Shown here in pieces: positions 6,844-15,762 of a stretch of 30,403 nucleotides of DNA. The stretch spans positions 1-30,403 of the forward strand of contig JAEWIL010000060.1 in assembly GCA_023387085.1 (NCBI GenBank). Reading direction: 5' to 3'. The notes beneath the pieces are model-generated. The model was not told the origin of the DNA and made no database searches. It worked only from the letters and a program-made list of their open reading frames with translations. Every line of letters begins with the position of its first letter. The stretch's first letter is position 1. Both the position numbers and the translations under genes were made by a program. This DNA comes from Pseudomonadota bacterium. Lineage in GTDB: Bacteria; Pseudomonadota; Alphaproteobacteria; Sphingomonadales; Sphingomonadaceae.

Positions 6844-8774
6844 CAGTTGGCCAGTTTCTCGTCGGCGAAGATCGCTGTCTCCGGCTTTCCCCCTGCGCTT
6901 ACCCGACCGCGATACATGCCGAGGTCGTTGATGGCAAAGGCCGCGTGCCCCCCCGGCCCCATCGCGATCAATCCTCCATCGCCGCCGATCGCGCCGACCG
7001 CCTTGATCGTCGCGTCGGCGGCGGCATCGAGCGTTTCGCCTTTCCACGCCACGCGGTCACAGACCTGTCGCGCCGCGCTTTCGCGGATGAAAAATTCGCC
7101 CGATCCCGTGGCAGACACCGCGCACTGGCCGTTCTTGGCATAGGTGCCCGCGCCGATGATCGGCGAATCGCCGATCCGCCCCCAGCGCTTGCCGGTCATC
7201 CCGCCGGTCGACGTTGCGGCGGCGAGATTGCCCTGGGCGTCGAGCGCGACCGCGCCGACCGTGCCGAACAGATGCGTCGGGTCGATCGCGGCCTGCTCGC
7301 GTTTGCGCCACGCGAGCAACTGCTGCCAGCGCTCCTCGGTACGAAACCAGCCGGGTTCGACCTGTTCGAGACCCTGTTCGAGCGAAAATGTGTCGGCACC
7401 GGCCCCGGCGAGCATGACGTGCGGCGATTTGTCCATCACCGTGCGCGCTAGGTCGATCGGGTGACGCGTACGGGTGACCCCCGCGACCGCCCCCGCCTTC
7501 TGCGTCTTTCCGTCCATGATCGCCGCGTCGAGTTCGTTGCGCCCGTCGGCGGTGAACACCGCGCCGCGTCCCGCGTTGAACAGCGGATTGTCTTCGAGAA
7601 CACGCACGGCGGCGGCCACCGCGTCGAGCGCCGGACCTCCCTTGTCGAGAACCGCGCTTCCGGCGCGCAGCGCCTCGTCGAGCCCGGCGCGATAGGCCCT
7701 CTCCTTTTCGGGGCTCAGCGAGCCGCGCTCGATCACCCCGGCCCCGCCGTGGATCGCGAGCGCCCAGCGCGGAACGTCGGCGATCTTGCCCCCTTGCGCG
7801 GCATAATTCCGCACGAACACGGGATTGTCGACCTGCCCCGACGGCAGATGGACCACCGATCCCGGCCCGACGCCCGTGACCTTGATCCGCGGCGCGTCGA
7901 GCGGGCCGCGCCCGGCGACCGCGCGAAGCGACGATCCGTCGACAACCCACGCATAGCCGTCGGGCTCGGTGGCATAGATGCGCCCCGTCCCGTCGGGTTC
8001 GACCGCGAGCGCCGCGCTCTCGTCGACGCCGAGGCCGATCATCGCGGGCGCATCGGCCGGGCGACCGACCTGCGCCTTGGCAAGGAAGGCGAAGAGGCGG
8101 CCGAGCCGGTCGCGCTCCTTGAAATGCGTGTCGGTGACGATGCCCTTGAGCAGCGCGAGGTGAAGGAAATCACCCTCGATCGTATTCGCGGGGCCGAGCG
8201 GGTCGGCCAGCGCTTCGACGCTGGTGAGGCTGCCGTCGTCCATCGCGCCGTAGAGCTTTTCGCCCTGCATCGCGAGCCCGGCGCTCGTGCCGGCGAGCGG
8301 CTTGCCCGCGGCGACATGCGCGTCGAGAATCTCGTTTACCGGCGTGCCGCGCCAGAAGCGGACATAGCGCGACTGGTCGCCGCCGGCGATGAAGATGCCG
8401 TCGGCCTTGCGCAGCCGGGCGAGGATTTTTTTGTCGAACGCCTGCGATCGCGCATGAAAGACGAAGATTTCGGTCGACTGGATGCCACCGATCTCGTTGA
8501 AGAATTCGTTCCCGATCTCCTTGCCGTAGGAGGCGCTGATCACGACGATATGGCCATTCCCGGCCTTTCCGAAGAACCATTTCATCGAATCGATATTGCG
8601 GTCGCCACCGCCCATCAGCAGCAGTCCGCCCGACACCGGCCCCGGCGTCGGCGTACCAAGCTTGCCGAACACATAATGTTCGTAGGGCTGCTCCTTCGCC
8701 TCTTTCGCGGCCGCTGCGAGTGGCAGCGCGACAAGGATAGCCAGCAACATTCCCCGCACGAACGATCGCAACAT
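6843..8774 (-). CDS. Exported cyanophycinase / isoaspartyl peptidase (Ntn-hydrolase) fusion
   Basis: A single 643-residue chain with two complete enzyme domains. A signal peptide (residues 1 to about 23) is followed by a cyanophycinase-like S51 domain (about 45-290). It has ADGIFIAGGDQSRY (GGDQ 131-134), nucleophile elbow GTSAG with Ser164, TDTHFKERDRLGRL with His217, and GVDESAA with Glu252, which would complete the Ser-His-Glu triad. A second domain (337-643) is an isoaspartyl peptidase/L-asparaginase of the IaaA type: WALAIHGGAG, GRGAVF, FGTVGAVALD with the predicted self-cleaving nucleophile Thr505, GRIGDSPIIGAGTYA and TGSGEFFIR. Cyanophycinase cuts cyanophycin to beta-Asp-Arg, and IaaA-type enzymes can split isoaspartyl dipeptides, so one exported protein could complete the breakdown. 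Autoproteolysis should give a 139-residue beta chain. The start at 8774 has GGGGGAGGAA upstream. Activity on cyanophycin itself is inferred; other isoaspartyl peptides are possible. Confidence 0.92.
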   Translation of the reverse strand: MLRSFVRGMLLAILVALPLAAAAKEAKEQPYEHYVFGKLGTPTPGPVSGGLLLMGGGDRNIDSMKWFFGKAGNGHIVVISASYGKEIGNEFFNEIGGIQSTEIFVFHARSQAFDKKILARLRKADGIFIAGGDQSRYVRFWRGTPVNEILDAHVAAGKPLAGTSAGLAMQGEKLYGAMDDGSLTSVEALADPLGPANTIEGDFLHLALLKGIVTDTHFKERDRLGRLFAFLAKAQVGRPADAPAMIGLGVDESAALAVEPDGTGRIYATEPDGYAWVVDGSSLRAVAGRGPLDAPRIKVTGVGPGSVVHLPSGQVDNPVFVRNYAAQGGKIADVPRWALAIHGGAGVIERGSLSPEKERAYRAGLDEALRAGSAVLDKGGPALDAVAAAVRVLEDNPLFNAGRGAVFTADGRNELDAAIMDGKTQKAGAVAGVTRTRHPIDLARTVMDKSPHVMLAGAGADTFSLEQGLEQVEPGWFRTEERWQQLLAWRKREQAAIDPTHLFGTVGAVALDAQGNLAAATSTGGMTGKRWGRIGDSPIIGAGTYAKNGQCAVSATGSGEFFIRESAARQVCDRVAWKGETLDAAADATIKAVGAIGGDGGLIAMGPGGHAAFAINDLGMYRGRVSAGGKPETAIFADEKLAN

Positions 8775-8833
8775 AATCCGGCTTCCTCCCCCTTGGTGGA
8801 GGCGCGATGTTACATAATGAACGCAGTGAAAGA

Positions 8834-8861
8834 CAATATGATTTCCCGCTTCGTCATATTG
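8834..8861. promoter_or_regulatory. Inverted repeat in the divergent fusion-peptidase/TonB-receptor promoter region
   Basis: CAATATGA (8834-8841) and TCATATTG (8854-8861) are exact reverse complements separated by 12 bases. They are AT-rich in GC-rich DNA. The site lies 60-87 bases from the fusion gene start and 86-113 bases from the receptor start. The position suits a shared operator; the Lrp/AsnC regulator in the same operon is the nearest candidate, by inference only. Confidence 0.5.
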
Positions 8862-8946
8862 GTTGAAATTTTCGGCGATTTCTGGTCCAGCAGACGTAAC
8901 ATCCGGCCATCGATTGCGTCGCCGGACCAGGACAGGGGGTTGTCAG

Positions 8947-11667
8947 ATGATTATCGGTACACGGTCGCTTCGTATTCTTCTGGGCATCGGCGTTTGCGCG
9001 CCCGCGCTGATGACGCCAGCCTGGGCCCAGAACGCGGGCGAAGGCGACCAGGAAATCATCGTCACCGGCTCGCGCATTCCGACGATCAAGGATCAGGGTC
9101 CCTCGCCGGTGACCACGATCGATTCGGACACGATCCGCGCCAACGGTTACACCAGCGTTCCCGAGCTGCTCGCGGCGATGACGCAGAACAGCGGCGAGAC
9201 GCAAAGCCCACAGTCGGGCAGCAGCGCCGATTTCACGCCGGGCGCCCAGCAGGTCGACCTGCGCGGACTTGGTCCCAACCACACGCTGGTGCTGGTCAAC
9301 GGCCGCCGCATCGCCGACTTCCCCCTTCCCTATATCGGCCGCAGCAACTTTACCGACATCTCGAACATTCCCGTCGGCCTGATCGACAAGGTCGAGATCC
9401 TGAGCGGCGCGGGGTCGGCGATTTACGGGTCCGACGCGATCGCCGGCGTCGTCAACTTCAAGATGAAGGAAAAGCTCGACGGCCTGACCCTCGACTATCG
9501 TCATGGCCGCACCGAGCATGGCGGCGGCATGTCGCACCGCTTCACCGCGACCGGCGGCTGGTCGTCGGGTCGTTTCAACGTCGTCGGCGGGATCGAATAT
9601 CTCGACCAGCGCCCGCTGTGGGGCTTCCAGCGCAGCATTCAGGACAGCACCGACGACAGCCCGGTGGCGTCGACGGCGATCGCGCGACGGACCTTTTATC
9701 GCGCGGACGAAAATGTCGATTATATCACCCCGCCCGACGGCGCGTGCGATGCCCTCTCCTCGCTCAACGGCGGATCGATCTTCCTCGCCAACCGCCCGCG
9801 CTATGGTGACTATTGCGGCAGCAAGACCTCGATCGGCTATGGGACGATCGTCTCGGGCCGCAAGGGCTTCAACAGCTTTGGCACCCTGTCGTACGAGCTG
9901 TCGGACAACGCCAAGCTGTTCACCGACTTCCAGTTCGGGATCAGCAAGGTCCGGCTGATGTACGACGTGACGAGCTGGGCGTTCGAACAATCGTCGAGCA
10001 GCGCCGACAATTATTTCTTCAATGCCACGACCGGTCAGCTCGAGGATTGGGGACGCCAGTTCACCCCCGAGGAAACCGGCGGGTTCGAGATGCAGCGCAG
10101 CAAGCAGACGACCTACAGCATCACGCCGGGCATCCGCGGCAATTTCGGCAATGCCTGGAACTACGAATTGTCGTTCAATTACAGTCGTTATCAATCGACG
10201 GTACGCTGGCCGCAGATCATCAACCAGAAGGCAAAGGATCTGTTCCTCGGCCCGCAGATCGGGTTCGACGAGGACATCGGCTACCCCGTTTTCGCACCCG
10301 ATACGGACCGCCTCTATACCGCGCTCACGCGCGCGGAATATGAGAGCATCTCGGCCGACACCGTGTATCGCCCCTACGCTTGGACGAACAATCTGCAAGC
10401 GACGCTGACCAACGGCGAGCTGTTCCAGCTTCCCGCCGGCCCCGTGGGTTTTGCGGCGGTCGTCGAATATGGCAAGCAGGGCTATAATCTGCGCCCCGAT
10501 CCCCTCGCGCTCACCGACTATTATTACAGCTGGCGCGACAGCGACGGCAAAGGCAAGCGCAGCCATGCGGCGATCGGCGGTGAAATCCGCGTGCCGGTGC
10601 TGGAGTTCGTGACGCTGTCGGGCGCCGGCCGTTATGATAATTTCCGCTTCGGCGGCGGCAGCACGGGCAAATTCACTTACAATGGCGGTCTGGAAGTCCG
10701 GCCGACGAACAGCATGTTGTTCCGCGCCGCCTATGGCACCGCCTTCCGCGCGCCCGACCTCCATTATGTCTTCACGGGGCCGGGCAATGTCGAAGGCGGC
10801 GTCAACGACTATCGCCTTTGCGCCCAGGAGGGCCAGGACATCGAAGATTGCGACTATGCCGACATCGGCGTCGTCGTGAACCGCAACGGCAACCGCGATC
10901 TCAAGTCCGAAACCGGCCGCACCCTGACCGCCGGCTTCGTCTTTGCGCCGTCGAGCCGCCTGCATTTCTCGGTCGATTATTTCCGCGTCACGCTCGATAA
11001 TCAGGTCGACGACCTCAGCCTCGACACGCTCGCGCGCACCGAAGCCGATTGCGCGGCGGGCGATCTCGACGCCAACTCGCCGACCTGTCTCGATGCGTTC
11101 GCGCGCATCACACGCTTTCCGAGCAACATCCAGGATGGCCGGATCGCCTCGATCCGTGTGAACCCGATCAACATCTCGCGCGAAAAGACCAGCGGCCTCG
11201 ACCTCGCGTTTCGCGGCAGCGTGCCGACGGGAATCGGCACCTTCACCCTGTCGCTCGCGCACAGCCATGTGTTCAAGCACACGTACCAGCAATATCCGGG
11301 CGACCCGTTCATCAACAAGCTGGCGGCCGACAGCGGCTATTATCTGCCGCGCGACAAGTCGAACGGCAGCCTGTCGTACGAGAATGAGGGCTTCCAGCTC
11401 ACCTTCTCGGGCGCGCGCCTCGGCACGCTGCCGAATTATGACGAGGCTGCCTGCATCACGGCGAGCTCCCTCTTCAACGCGACGATGCAGTATGATTTCA
11501 CCGATCATTTCCGCGGCTCGCTGACTGTGCGCAATATGTTCGACAAGATGCCGGTGAAGGACCCGACCTGGTCGAGCTACCCCTATTACAACACCAGCTG
11601 GTTCGACAGCATCGGCCGCAGCGTGTTCCTCCAGCTCACTTACAAGCTGGGCGGCTCGGCGCTCTAG
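8947..11667 (+). CDS. TonB-dependent outer membrane receptor
   Basis: A 906-residue outer membrane receptor that would import a substrate using TonB energy. The signal peptide ends near AWAQ (residue 28). EIIVTGSRI (36-44) is the TonB-box-like segment common in sphingomonad receptors. The plug follows (SVPELLAAMTQ, VDLRGLGPNHTLVLVNGRRI, VEILSGAGSAIYGSDAIAGV), then a long beta-barrel ending VFLQLTYKLGGSAL. The 900-plus length with RGLGPNHTLVLVNGRR matches the large-barrel group often linked to peptide or carbohydrate uptake rather than siderophores. It is divergent from the cyanophycinase fusion across 172 bases, suggesting that it imports the polymer fragments or beta-Asp-Arg. This substrate is inferred from context only. 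ATG 8947 has an AGGGGG about seven bases upstream. Confidence 0.93.
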   Translation: MIIGTRSLRILLGIGVCAPALMTPAWAQNAGEGDQEIIVTGSRIPTIKDQGPSPVTTIDSDTIRANGYTSVPELLAAMTQNSGETQSPQSGSSADFTPGAQQVDLRGLGPNHTLVLVNGRRIADFPLPYIGRSNFTDISNIPVGLIDKVEILSGAGSAIYGSDAIAGVVNFKMKEKLDGLTLDYRHGRTEHGGGMSHRFTATGGWSSGRFNVVGGIEYLDQRPLWGFQRSIQDSTDDSPVASTAIARRTFYRADENVDYITPPDGACDALSSLNGGSIFLANRPRYGDYCGSKTSIGYGTIVSGRKGFNSFGTLSYELSDNAKLFTDFQFGISKVRLMYDVTSWAFEQSSSSADNYFFNATTGQLEDWGRQFTPEETGGFEMQRSKQTTYSITPGIRGNFGNAWNYELSFNYSRYQSTVRWPQIINQKAKDLFLGPQIGFDEDIGYPVFAPDTDRLYTALTRAEYESISADTVYRPYAWTNNLQATLTNGELFQLPAGPVGFAAVVEYGKQGYNLRPDPLALTDYYYSWRDSDGKGKRSHAAIGGEIRVPVLEFVTLSGAGRYDNFRFGGGSTGKFTYNGGLEVRPTNSMLFRAAYGTAFRAPDLHYVFTGPGNVEGGVNDYRLCAQEGQDIEDCDYADIGVVVNRNGNRDLKSETGRTLTAGFVFAPSSRLHFSVDYFRVTLDNQVDDLSLDTLARTEADCAAGDLDANSPTCLDAFARITRFPSNIQDGRIASIRVNPINISREKTSGLDLAFRGSVPTGIGTFTLSLAHSHVFKHTYQQYPGDPFINKLAADSGYYLPRDKSNGSLSYENEGFQLTFSGARLGTLPNYDEAACITASSLFNATMQYDFTDHFRGSLTVRNMFDKMPVKDPTWSSYPYYNTSWFDSIGRSVFLQLTYKLGGSAL

Positions 11668-11678
11668 AATCGGCAATA

Positions 11679-11712
11679 TGCCGGCCGCCCGAATAGCCGA
11701 CGGCGGCCGGCA
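11679..11712 (+). terminator. Probable terminator after the TonB receptor
   Basis: TGCCGGCCGCC (11679-11689) and GGCGGCCGGCA (11702-11712) form a perfect 11-pair stem with a 12-base loop, starting 11 bases after the receptor stop and followed by CTTTCC. The rest of this 221-base convergent gap (to 11888) shows nothing I recognise. Confidence 0.6.
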
Positions 11713-11888
11713 CTTTCCTGCGATACCGGAAATAGCGACCTCGCGGCAGCGACGGGAGTGCCGAAAGCAGGACGGATGCAATGCCGCCTTCGAATGCGCA
11801 GCCGAGGCAACCGATTTGTCGCAGGCCAGTCCCTCCCAGTTGCAGGAAGCCCCACTAGCCCCGCAGCCCGATGAAACTCGGTGACGGC

Positions 11889-13049
11889 TCAGCCGGCAGG
11901 CCAGGCGAAGCTGAAGCGCAGGCCCGCAACGGTGGCATTGGACCGGCGCGGCTCCCAACCGGGATTGATTACATACTGCAGGTCGGGCTGAATGGTCAGC
12001 CAAGGCGTTACACGGTGCGCATAGGTGAGCTCAATCGCAGTCTCCGCGCGGTCCGACCGGGCGTTGTGCCGCGCTGCTTCACGCATCACCGCGTCGCCGC
12101 GCCTAGCGTGCGCCACTGCGATACCAAGCTTCCGCGCCTCATTGCCATAGGTCAGGCCTCCGCCCGCATAAGCTCCGATGTCGTTTACGCTGCTGCTCGC
12201 TATGCCGATACGCATCCATCCCTCGAGCTTTGCGTCACGATGCGTCGCCAGAGGAGCCTCGATCATCGCATAGGCGCCTTGGCTCACGCCCCGACCCCCT
12301 CGAGCAGTATCGATGCGCTCAAAGCGCGGGGTGTAACGCCATACACCTATTTGCGCCTCGCCGCCGCGTGCGAGCTTCCGGTCAACCTCGCCTACCAACA
12401 AGGCGCCGGTTGTTCCCGGGAAGCGGAAGGCAGCCTGGCGCGGATTCTTGCGGCTACCCGCAACCGCATCGAACAAACCCAGGCGCGCACTCCAATTCGC
12501 GCTTTCGTAGCGAAGCATTATCGCAGTCGCCCCGGCCGGAAAGATGGACGGACCATTTGCGCCTGATTGAGAGAATTCCGGACCGATGCCGTGCGAGCTC
12601 CCGACGAAAAGCGAACCGACCGATTGAACGTCGAACTCTGAATTGAGGTCGATCATCCCGAGCTTCACTGACATATCGGCGCTGATCGGCCCCGCGACCC
12701 ACGCTTCGATCGGGCGCACCGCGCTGTTGCCCTGGACATTGCTGACTGTCTGCCCGTCTCCGACATAGCGGCCCGAGAAATCGGGATTCTGCACAGCCAG
12801 CACATCGACAAATATCTCGGCACCGTTCCAGCCAAAGGCTGATCCATGGACCGATATCGTGACATCGGCACGCCCGAGCCAGACGGTCCCCTTCTTTTCA
12901 CCGCCATCCAGATTGCCGATCACATCGGTCACATAGGATGCACCGAAGTCGACGATTTTGACGGCATTGTCCTTTGCCGCTTCGCTCTGCGCGCAAGCGG
13001 CCTCGGGCGTCAGAACCGCGCACGCGAAAAGAGCACCTGCATTGCGCAT
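11889..13049 (-). CDS. OprB-type carbohydrate porin homologue in an ast operon
   Basis: A 386-residue outer membrane beta-barrel of the OprB porin family. A short signal peptide ends near AACAQ (residue 21). The mature chain alternates amphipathic strands and ends with the OprB-like signature TPWLTIQPDLQYVINPGWEP, then VAGLRFSFAW; the internal GWNGAEIFVDVLAVQNPDFSG block is also typical. The start ATG at 13049 abuts the astD stop directly (TAAATG), so it is the third gene of astC-astD-porin and is translated with them. OprB proteins are named for sugars, but this placement suggests passage of arginine, another amino acid or a small peptide into the periplasm. That specificity is inference. 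Confidence 0.85.
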   Translation of the reverse strand: MRNAGALFACAVLTPEAACAQSEAAKDNAVKIVDFGASYVTDVIGNLDGGEKKGTVWLGRADVTISVHGSAFGWNGAEIFVDVLAVQNPDFSGRYVGDGQTVSNVQGNSAVRPIEAWVAGPISADMSVKLGMIDLNSEFDVQSVGSLFVGSSHGIGPEFSQSGANGPSIFPAGATAIMLRYESANWSARLGLFDAVAGSRKNPRQAAFRFPGTTGALLVGEVDRKLARGGEAQIGVWRYTPRFERIDTARGGRGVSQGAYAMIEAPLATHRDAKLEGWMRIGIASSSVNDIGAYAGGGLTYGNEARKLGIAVAHARRGDAVMREAARHNARSDRAETAIELTYAHRVTPWLTIQPDLQYVINPGWEPRRSNATVAGLRFSFAWPAG

Positions 13050-14468
13050 TTAACCTGCGACGCCTTTCAAGCTTGCAAGCTGATCCACCACCTTGTCCGC
13101 TTCGAGGCTCGCAGCCGGCCAGGCGCAATAGTCTGCGGCATAATATGCGCTCGGACGATGGTTACCGGAATCGCCAATCCCGCCAAACGGCATGTCCGAA
13201 GAGGCGCCTGTGGTCGGTCGATTTCGGTTAACCACCCCTGCGCGCGCTTCGACGCGAAAGCGCGCCCATAGTGCATCATCGTTGCTGATGAGAGCAGCCG
13301 ACAAGCCGAAGCGCGTTGCGTTAGCGGCAACGAGTGCTGCGTCGATATCGGGGACACGACGGACCTGCAGCACCGGCGCGAAAATCTCCTCGTCCGGAAC
13401 GTCCAGCCCTGTCACATCGAGAATCGCGGGGGTTACAAACGCCGCTGGCCGCCCGACCATAGGTCCGAATGCACGGATGACCCGCGCGCCCAGCCCAAGC
13501 AGAGTTTCGACCTGTGACGCCGCGCGCTCGGCGGCGACCGCCGATATCAGGGGTCCCATGAAAGGCTCGGGCGCCTCGTCCCACGCGCCGATCCGGAGGC
13601 GGTCGGCGAGCGCCGCAACCGCATCGACGATGCTGTCGCCGGCCGCGCCCGCCGGAACGATCAACCGTCGCGCGCACGAACAGCGCTGCCCCGCGGTGAT
13701 AAATGCCGAGGAAAGGATGATCGACGCCGCAGCATCGGGATCGCCATCCCATGCGATGAGCGGATTGTTGCCGCCGAGTTCGAGTGCGAGCATGACCGCC
13801 GGCCGATCGGCGAACAGTCGCCGAAAATGCGCCCCCGCTCCGGCCGATCCGGTAAAGAGCAGCCCATCGATGTCCTCTGCCACCAGCGCCGCGCCAGTGT
13901 CTCGCCCGCCTTGGACGAGGATCGCGACATCGTCGGGGACACCCGCCGCATGCAACGCCTCAATCAGCGATTGCCCAACGAGCGGCGTCTCTTCGGACGG
14001 TTTGAAGACGATCGTGTTCCCCGCGAGCAGCGCAGGCACGATATGCCCGTTCGGCAGGTGGCCAGGGAAATTATACGGCCCGAGCACCGCCATCACGCCG
14101 TGGGGTCGATGTTCCAGCCGCGCGCGCCCGAAGGCGGTTTCGTTTTCGCGCGTTCCGCTACGTTCGGCCATAGCTTTAACCGAAATCGCAACCTTGCCGA
14201 TCATCGAGGCGACTTCCGTCCGCGCCTCCCACAACGGCTTTCCGGTCTCCCGCGCGATTGCCTCGGCAAGCATCGGCTCGCGTTCGTCAAGCACTTCGGC
14301 GTAGCGCCGAAGAACGGCGATGCGCGCGTCCACGTGTTGCCCTGCCCACGCGGAGAACGCCGCGCGGGCGGCCGTCACCGCGCGCGCGCAATCGTCGGCC
14401 GACGCGGCGGCACCCTCCCACACGATCTCGCCGGTCGCCGGGTTGGTCGAAACGAAAGCCGCGCTCAT
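13050..14468 (-). CDS. astD: N-succinylglutamate 5-semialdehyde dehydrogenase
   Basis: The fourth enzyme of the arginine succinyltransferase (AST) pathway; it oxidises succinylglutamate semialdehyde to succinylglutamate with NAD+ in the cytoplasm. The 472-residue length is close to the usual AstD. Aldehyde dehydrogenase motifs are clear: GPYNFPGHLPNGHIVPALLAGN (from 130), general-base Glu230 in LELGGNNPL, and catalytic Cys263 in AGQRCSCARR, 33 residues later. AstD-specific blocks include RPTTGASSDMPFGGIGDSGN followed by HRPSAYYAADYCAWP near the C-terminus, which separates it from other dehydrogenases. It overlaps astC in ATGA and abuts the porin gene. The ATG at 14468 gives the expected N-terminus (STNPATGEIVWEG). 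Confidence 0.95.
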   Translation of the reverse strand: MSAAFVSTNPATGEIVWEGAAASADDCARAVTAARAAFSAWAGQHVDARIAVLRRYAEVLDEREPMLAEAIARETGKPLWEARTEVASMIGKVAISVKAMAERSGTRENETAFGRARLEHRPHGVMAVLGPYNFPGHLPNGHIVPALLAGNTIVFKPSEETPLVGQSLIEALHAAGVPDDVAILVQGGRDTGAALVAEDIDGLLFTGSAGAGAHFRRLFADRPAVMLALELGGNNPLIAWDGDPDAAASIILSSAFITAGQRCSCARRLIVPAGAAGDSIVDAVAALADRLRIGAWDEAPEPFMGPLISAVAAERAASQVETLLGLGARVIRAFGPMVGRPAAFVTPAILDVTGLDVPDEEIFAPVLQVRRVPDIDAALVAANATRFGLSAALISNDDALWARFRVEARAGVVNRNRPTTGASSDMPFGGIGDSGNHRPSAYYAADYCAWPAASLEADKVVDQLASLKGVAG

Positions 14469-15664
14469 GCCGCAATCTCCGCCGTCGCGGTCATCGCAGC
14501 GCAGGTTGCGTCGAGCCGCGCGATGACCTCGTCTGCCTCAGCAAGACTCATTATCAGCGGTGGCAACAGTCGGACGATATTGTCGCCGCCGCCGGCGAGA
14601 AGCAGCCGCTGCTCGCGCGCTGCCGCAATGAAGGCGCGGTTGTTCGACGCCAGCTTCAACCCGATCAGGAGACCCTTGCCGCGCACTTCGGTGATGATAT
14701 CGGGCCAGCCGGCGGCAAGTGTTGCAAGGCTTGCTCGCATATGCTCGGCCAGGTTGCGCGCGTGCGCCAGCGTCTCGGGCTTCGCGATTTCATCGAACGC
14801 CGCAATCGCGACCGCCATCGCGAGCGGATTGCCCCCGAAGGTCGAACCGTGTCCGCCCGGCTGCATCCCAGACGCCGCCTCGGTCGTGGCGAGGCACGCG
14901 GCGACAGGAAGCCCCGATCCGAGCGCCTTTGCGACCGCCATGATATCGGGCTCGGTACCCGGAAACCATTGATGCGCAAACAACCGGCCCGTGCGCCCCA
15001 TACCGCTTTGTACCTCGTCATAGATGAGCAGTACGCCAGCGGCGGTGCAGGCCGTGCGCAGGTTTTCGAGAAAGGCGTGAGTCATCTCGCGTGCGCCGCC
15101 CTCGCCCTGCACCGGTTCGACAATCACCGCGGCGGTAGCCGGGTCGACGATCGCGGCGGCAAGCGCAGCCCCGTCATCGACGGGAAGATTGACAAAGCCC
15201 GGCATAGGCGCGCCGAACCCATCGAGGTGAGCAGCATTACCCGCGGCGTTCAATGCTGCATAAGTCCGGCCATGGAATGCGCCGTGGAAGCCAATGATCG
15301 TTTGGCGCTGCGCGTCGCCGCGCGCGGCATGATAACGGCGCGCGACCTTGATCGCGCACTCGACCGCTTCGGTGCCGGTGTTGGCGAAGAAGACGGTGTC
15401 GGCAAAACTCGCTTCGATCAGCCGCGTCGCCAGCGCGTTCTGCGCGGGCACCTCGAACATGTTCGACACATGCCAGAGCGCGCTACCCTGCCCAACCAGC
15501 GCCGCGACGAGCGCAGGGTGGCAATGACCAAGCGCGTTCGACGCGACTCCGGCTACGCAGTCCAGATAGAGCTCGCCGCCTTCGCGGCTGGTAAGCCAGA
15601 CGCCCTCGCCCTTCACGAAGGACAGCGGCGCGCGCGCGTAAACATTCATGAGCGGGGTGGTCAT
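14465..15664 (-). CDS. astC: Succinylornithine/acetylornithine aminotransferase
   Basis: A class III PLP-dependent aminotransferase, 399 residues. In the AST pathway it converts succinylornithine and 2-oxoglutarate to succinylglutamate semialdehyde and glutamate. Motifs: NTGTEAVECAIK (96-107), FHGAFHGRTYAALNA, the aspartate that holds the PLP ring nitrogen in YDEVQSGMGRTG (Asp216), the Schiff-base Lys246 in AVAKALGSGLP, and TFGGNPLA. The sequence alone does not separate AstC from biosynthetic ArgD; the overlap with astD decides for astC, though dual use is possible. The frame is open slightly upstream, but ATG 15664 sits six bases after a GGAG at 15674-15671, so I chose it. First gene of a three-gene operon. 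Confidence 0.9.
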   Translation of the reverse strand: MTTPLMNVYARAPLSFVKGEGVWLTSREGGELYLDCVAGVASNALGHCHPALVAALVGQGSALWHVSNMFEVPAQNALATRLIEASFADTVFFANTGTEAVECAIKVARRYHAARGDAQRQTIIGFHGAFHGRTYAALNAAGNAAHLDGFGAPMPGFVNLPVDDGAALAAAIVDPATAAVIVEPVQGEGGAREMTHAFLENLRTACTAAGVLLIYDEVQSGMGRTGRLFAHQWFPGTEPDIMAVAKALGSGLPVAACLATTEAASGMQPGGHGSTFGGNPLAMAVAIAAFDEIAKPETLAHARNLAEHMRASLATLAAGWPDIITEVRGKGLLIGLKLASNNRAFIAAAREQRLLLAGGGDNIVRLLPPLIMSLAEADEVIARLDATCAAMTATAEIAA

Positions 15665-15762
15665 CATGTTCTCCAAAGGCCGTGCGATCCCGCTCTAAAT
15701 TCGCAAACCGCAAGCATACAGAAGGAAATGCCGCACATATTCCGAATTATTCGACGATTATC

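Noticed and set aside
7461..9809. Open frame of about 782 codons on the plus strand opposite the fusion peptidase
   Set aside because: Shadow of the minus-strand fusion gene. It also runs through the divergent promoter into the wrong frame of the receptor.
8854..12003. Open frame of about 1049 codons on the minus strand opposite the TonB receptor
   Set aside because: Antisense shadow produced by high third-position GC. The product is rich in R, A, E and D without domain motifs, while the plus-strand frame is a clear receptor.
13409..13415. A further CTGTCAC
   Set aside because: Single half-site inside astD coding sequence without a partner at 11 bases; expected by chance.
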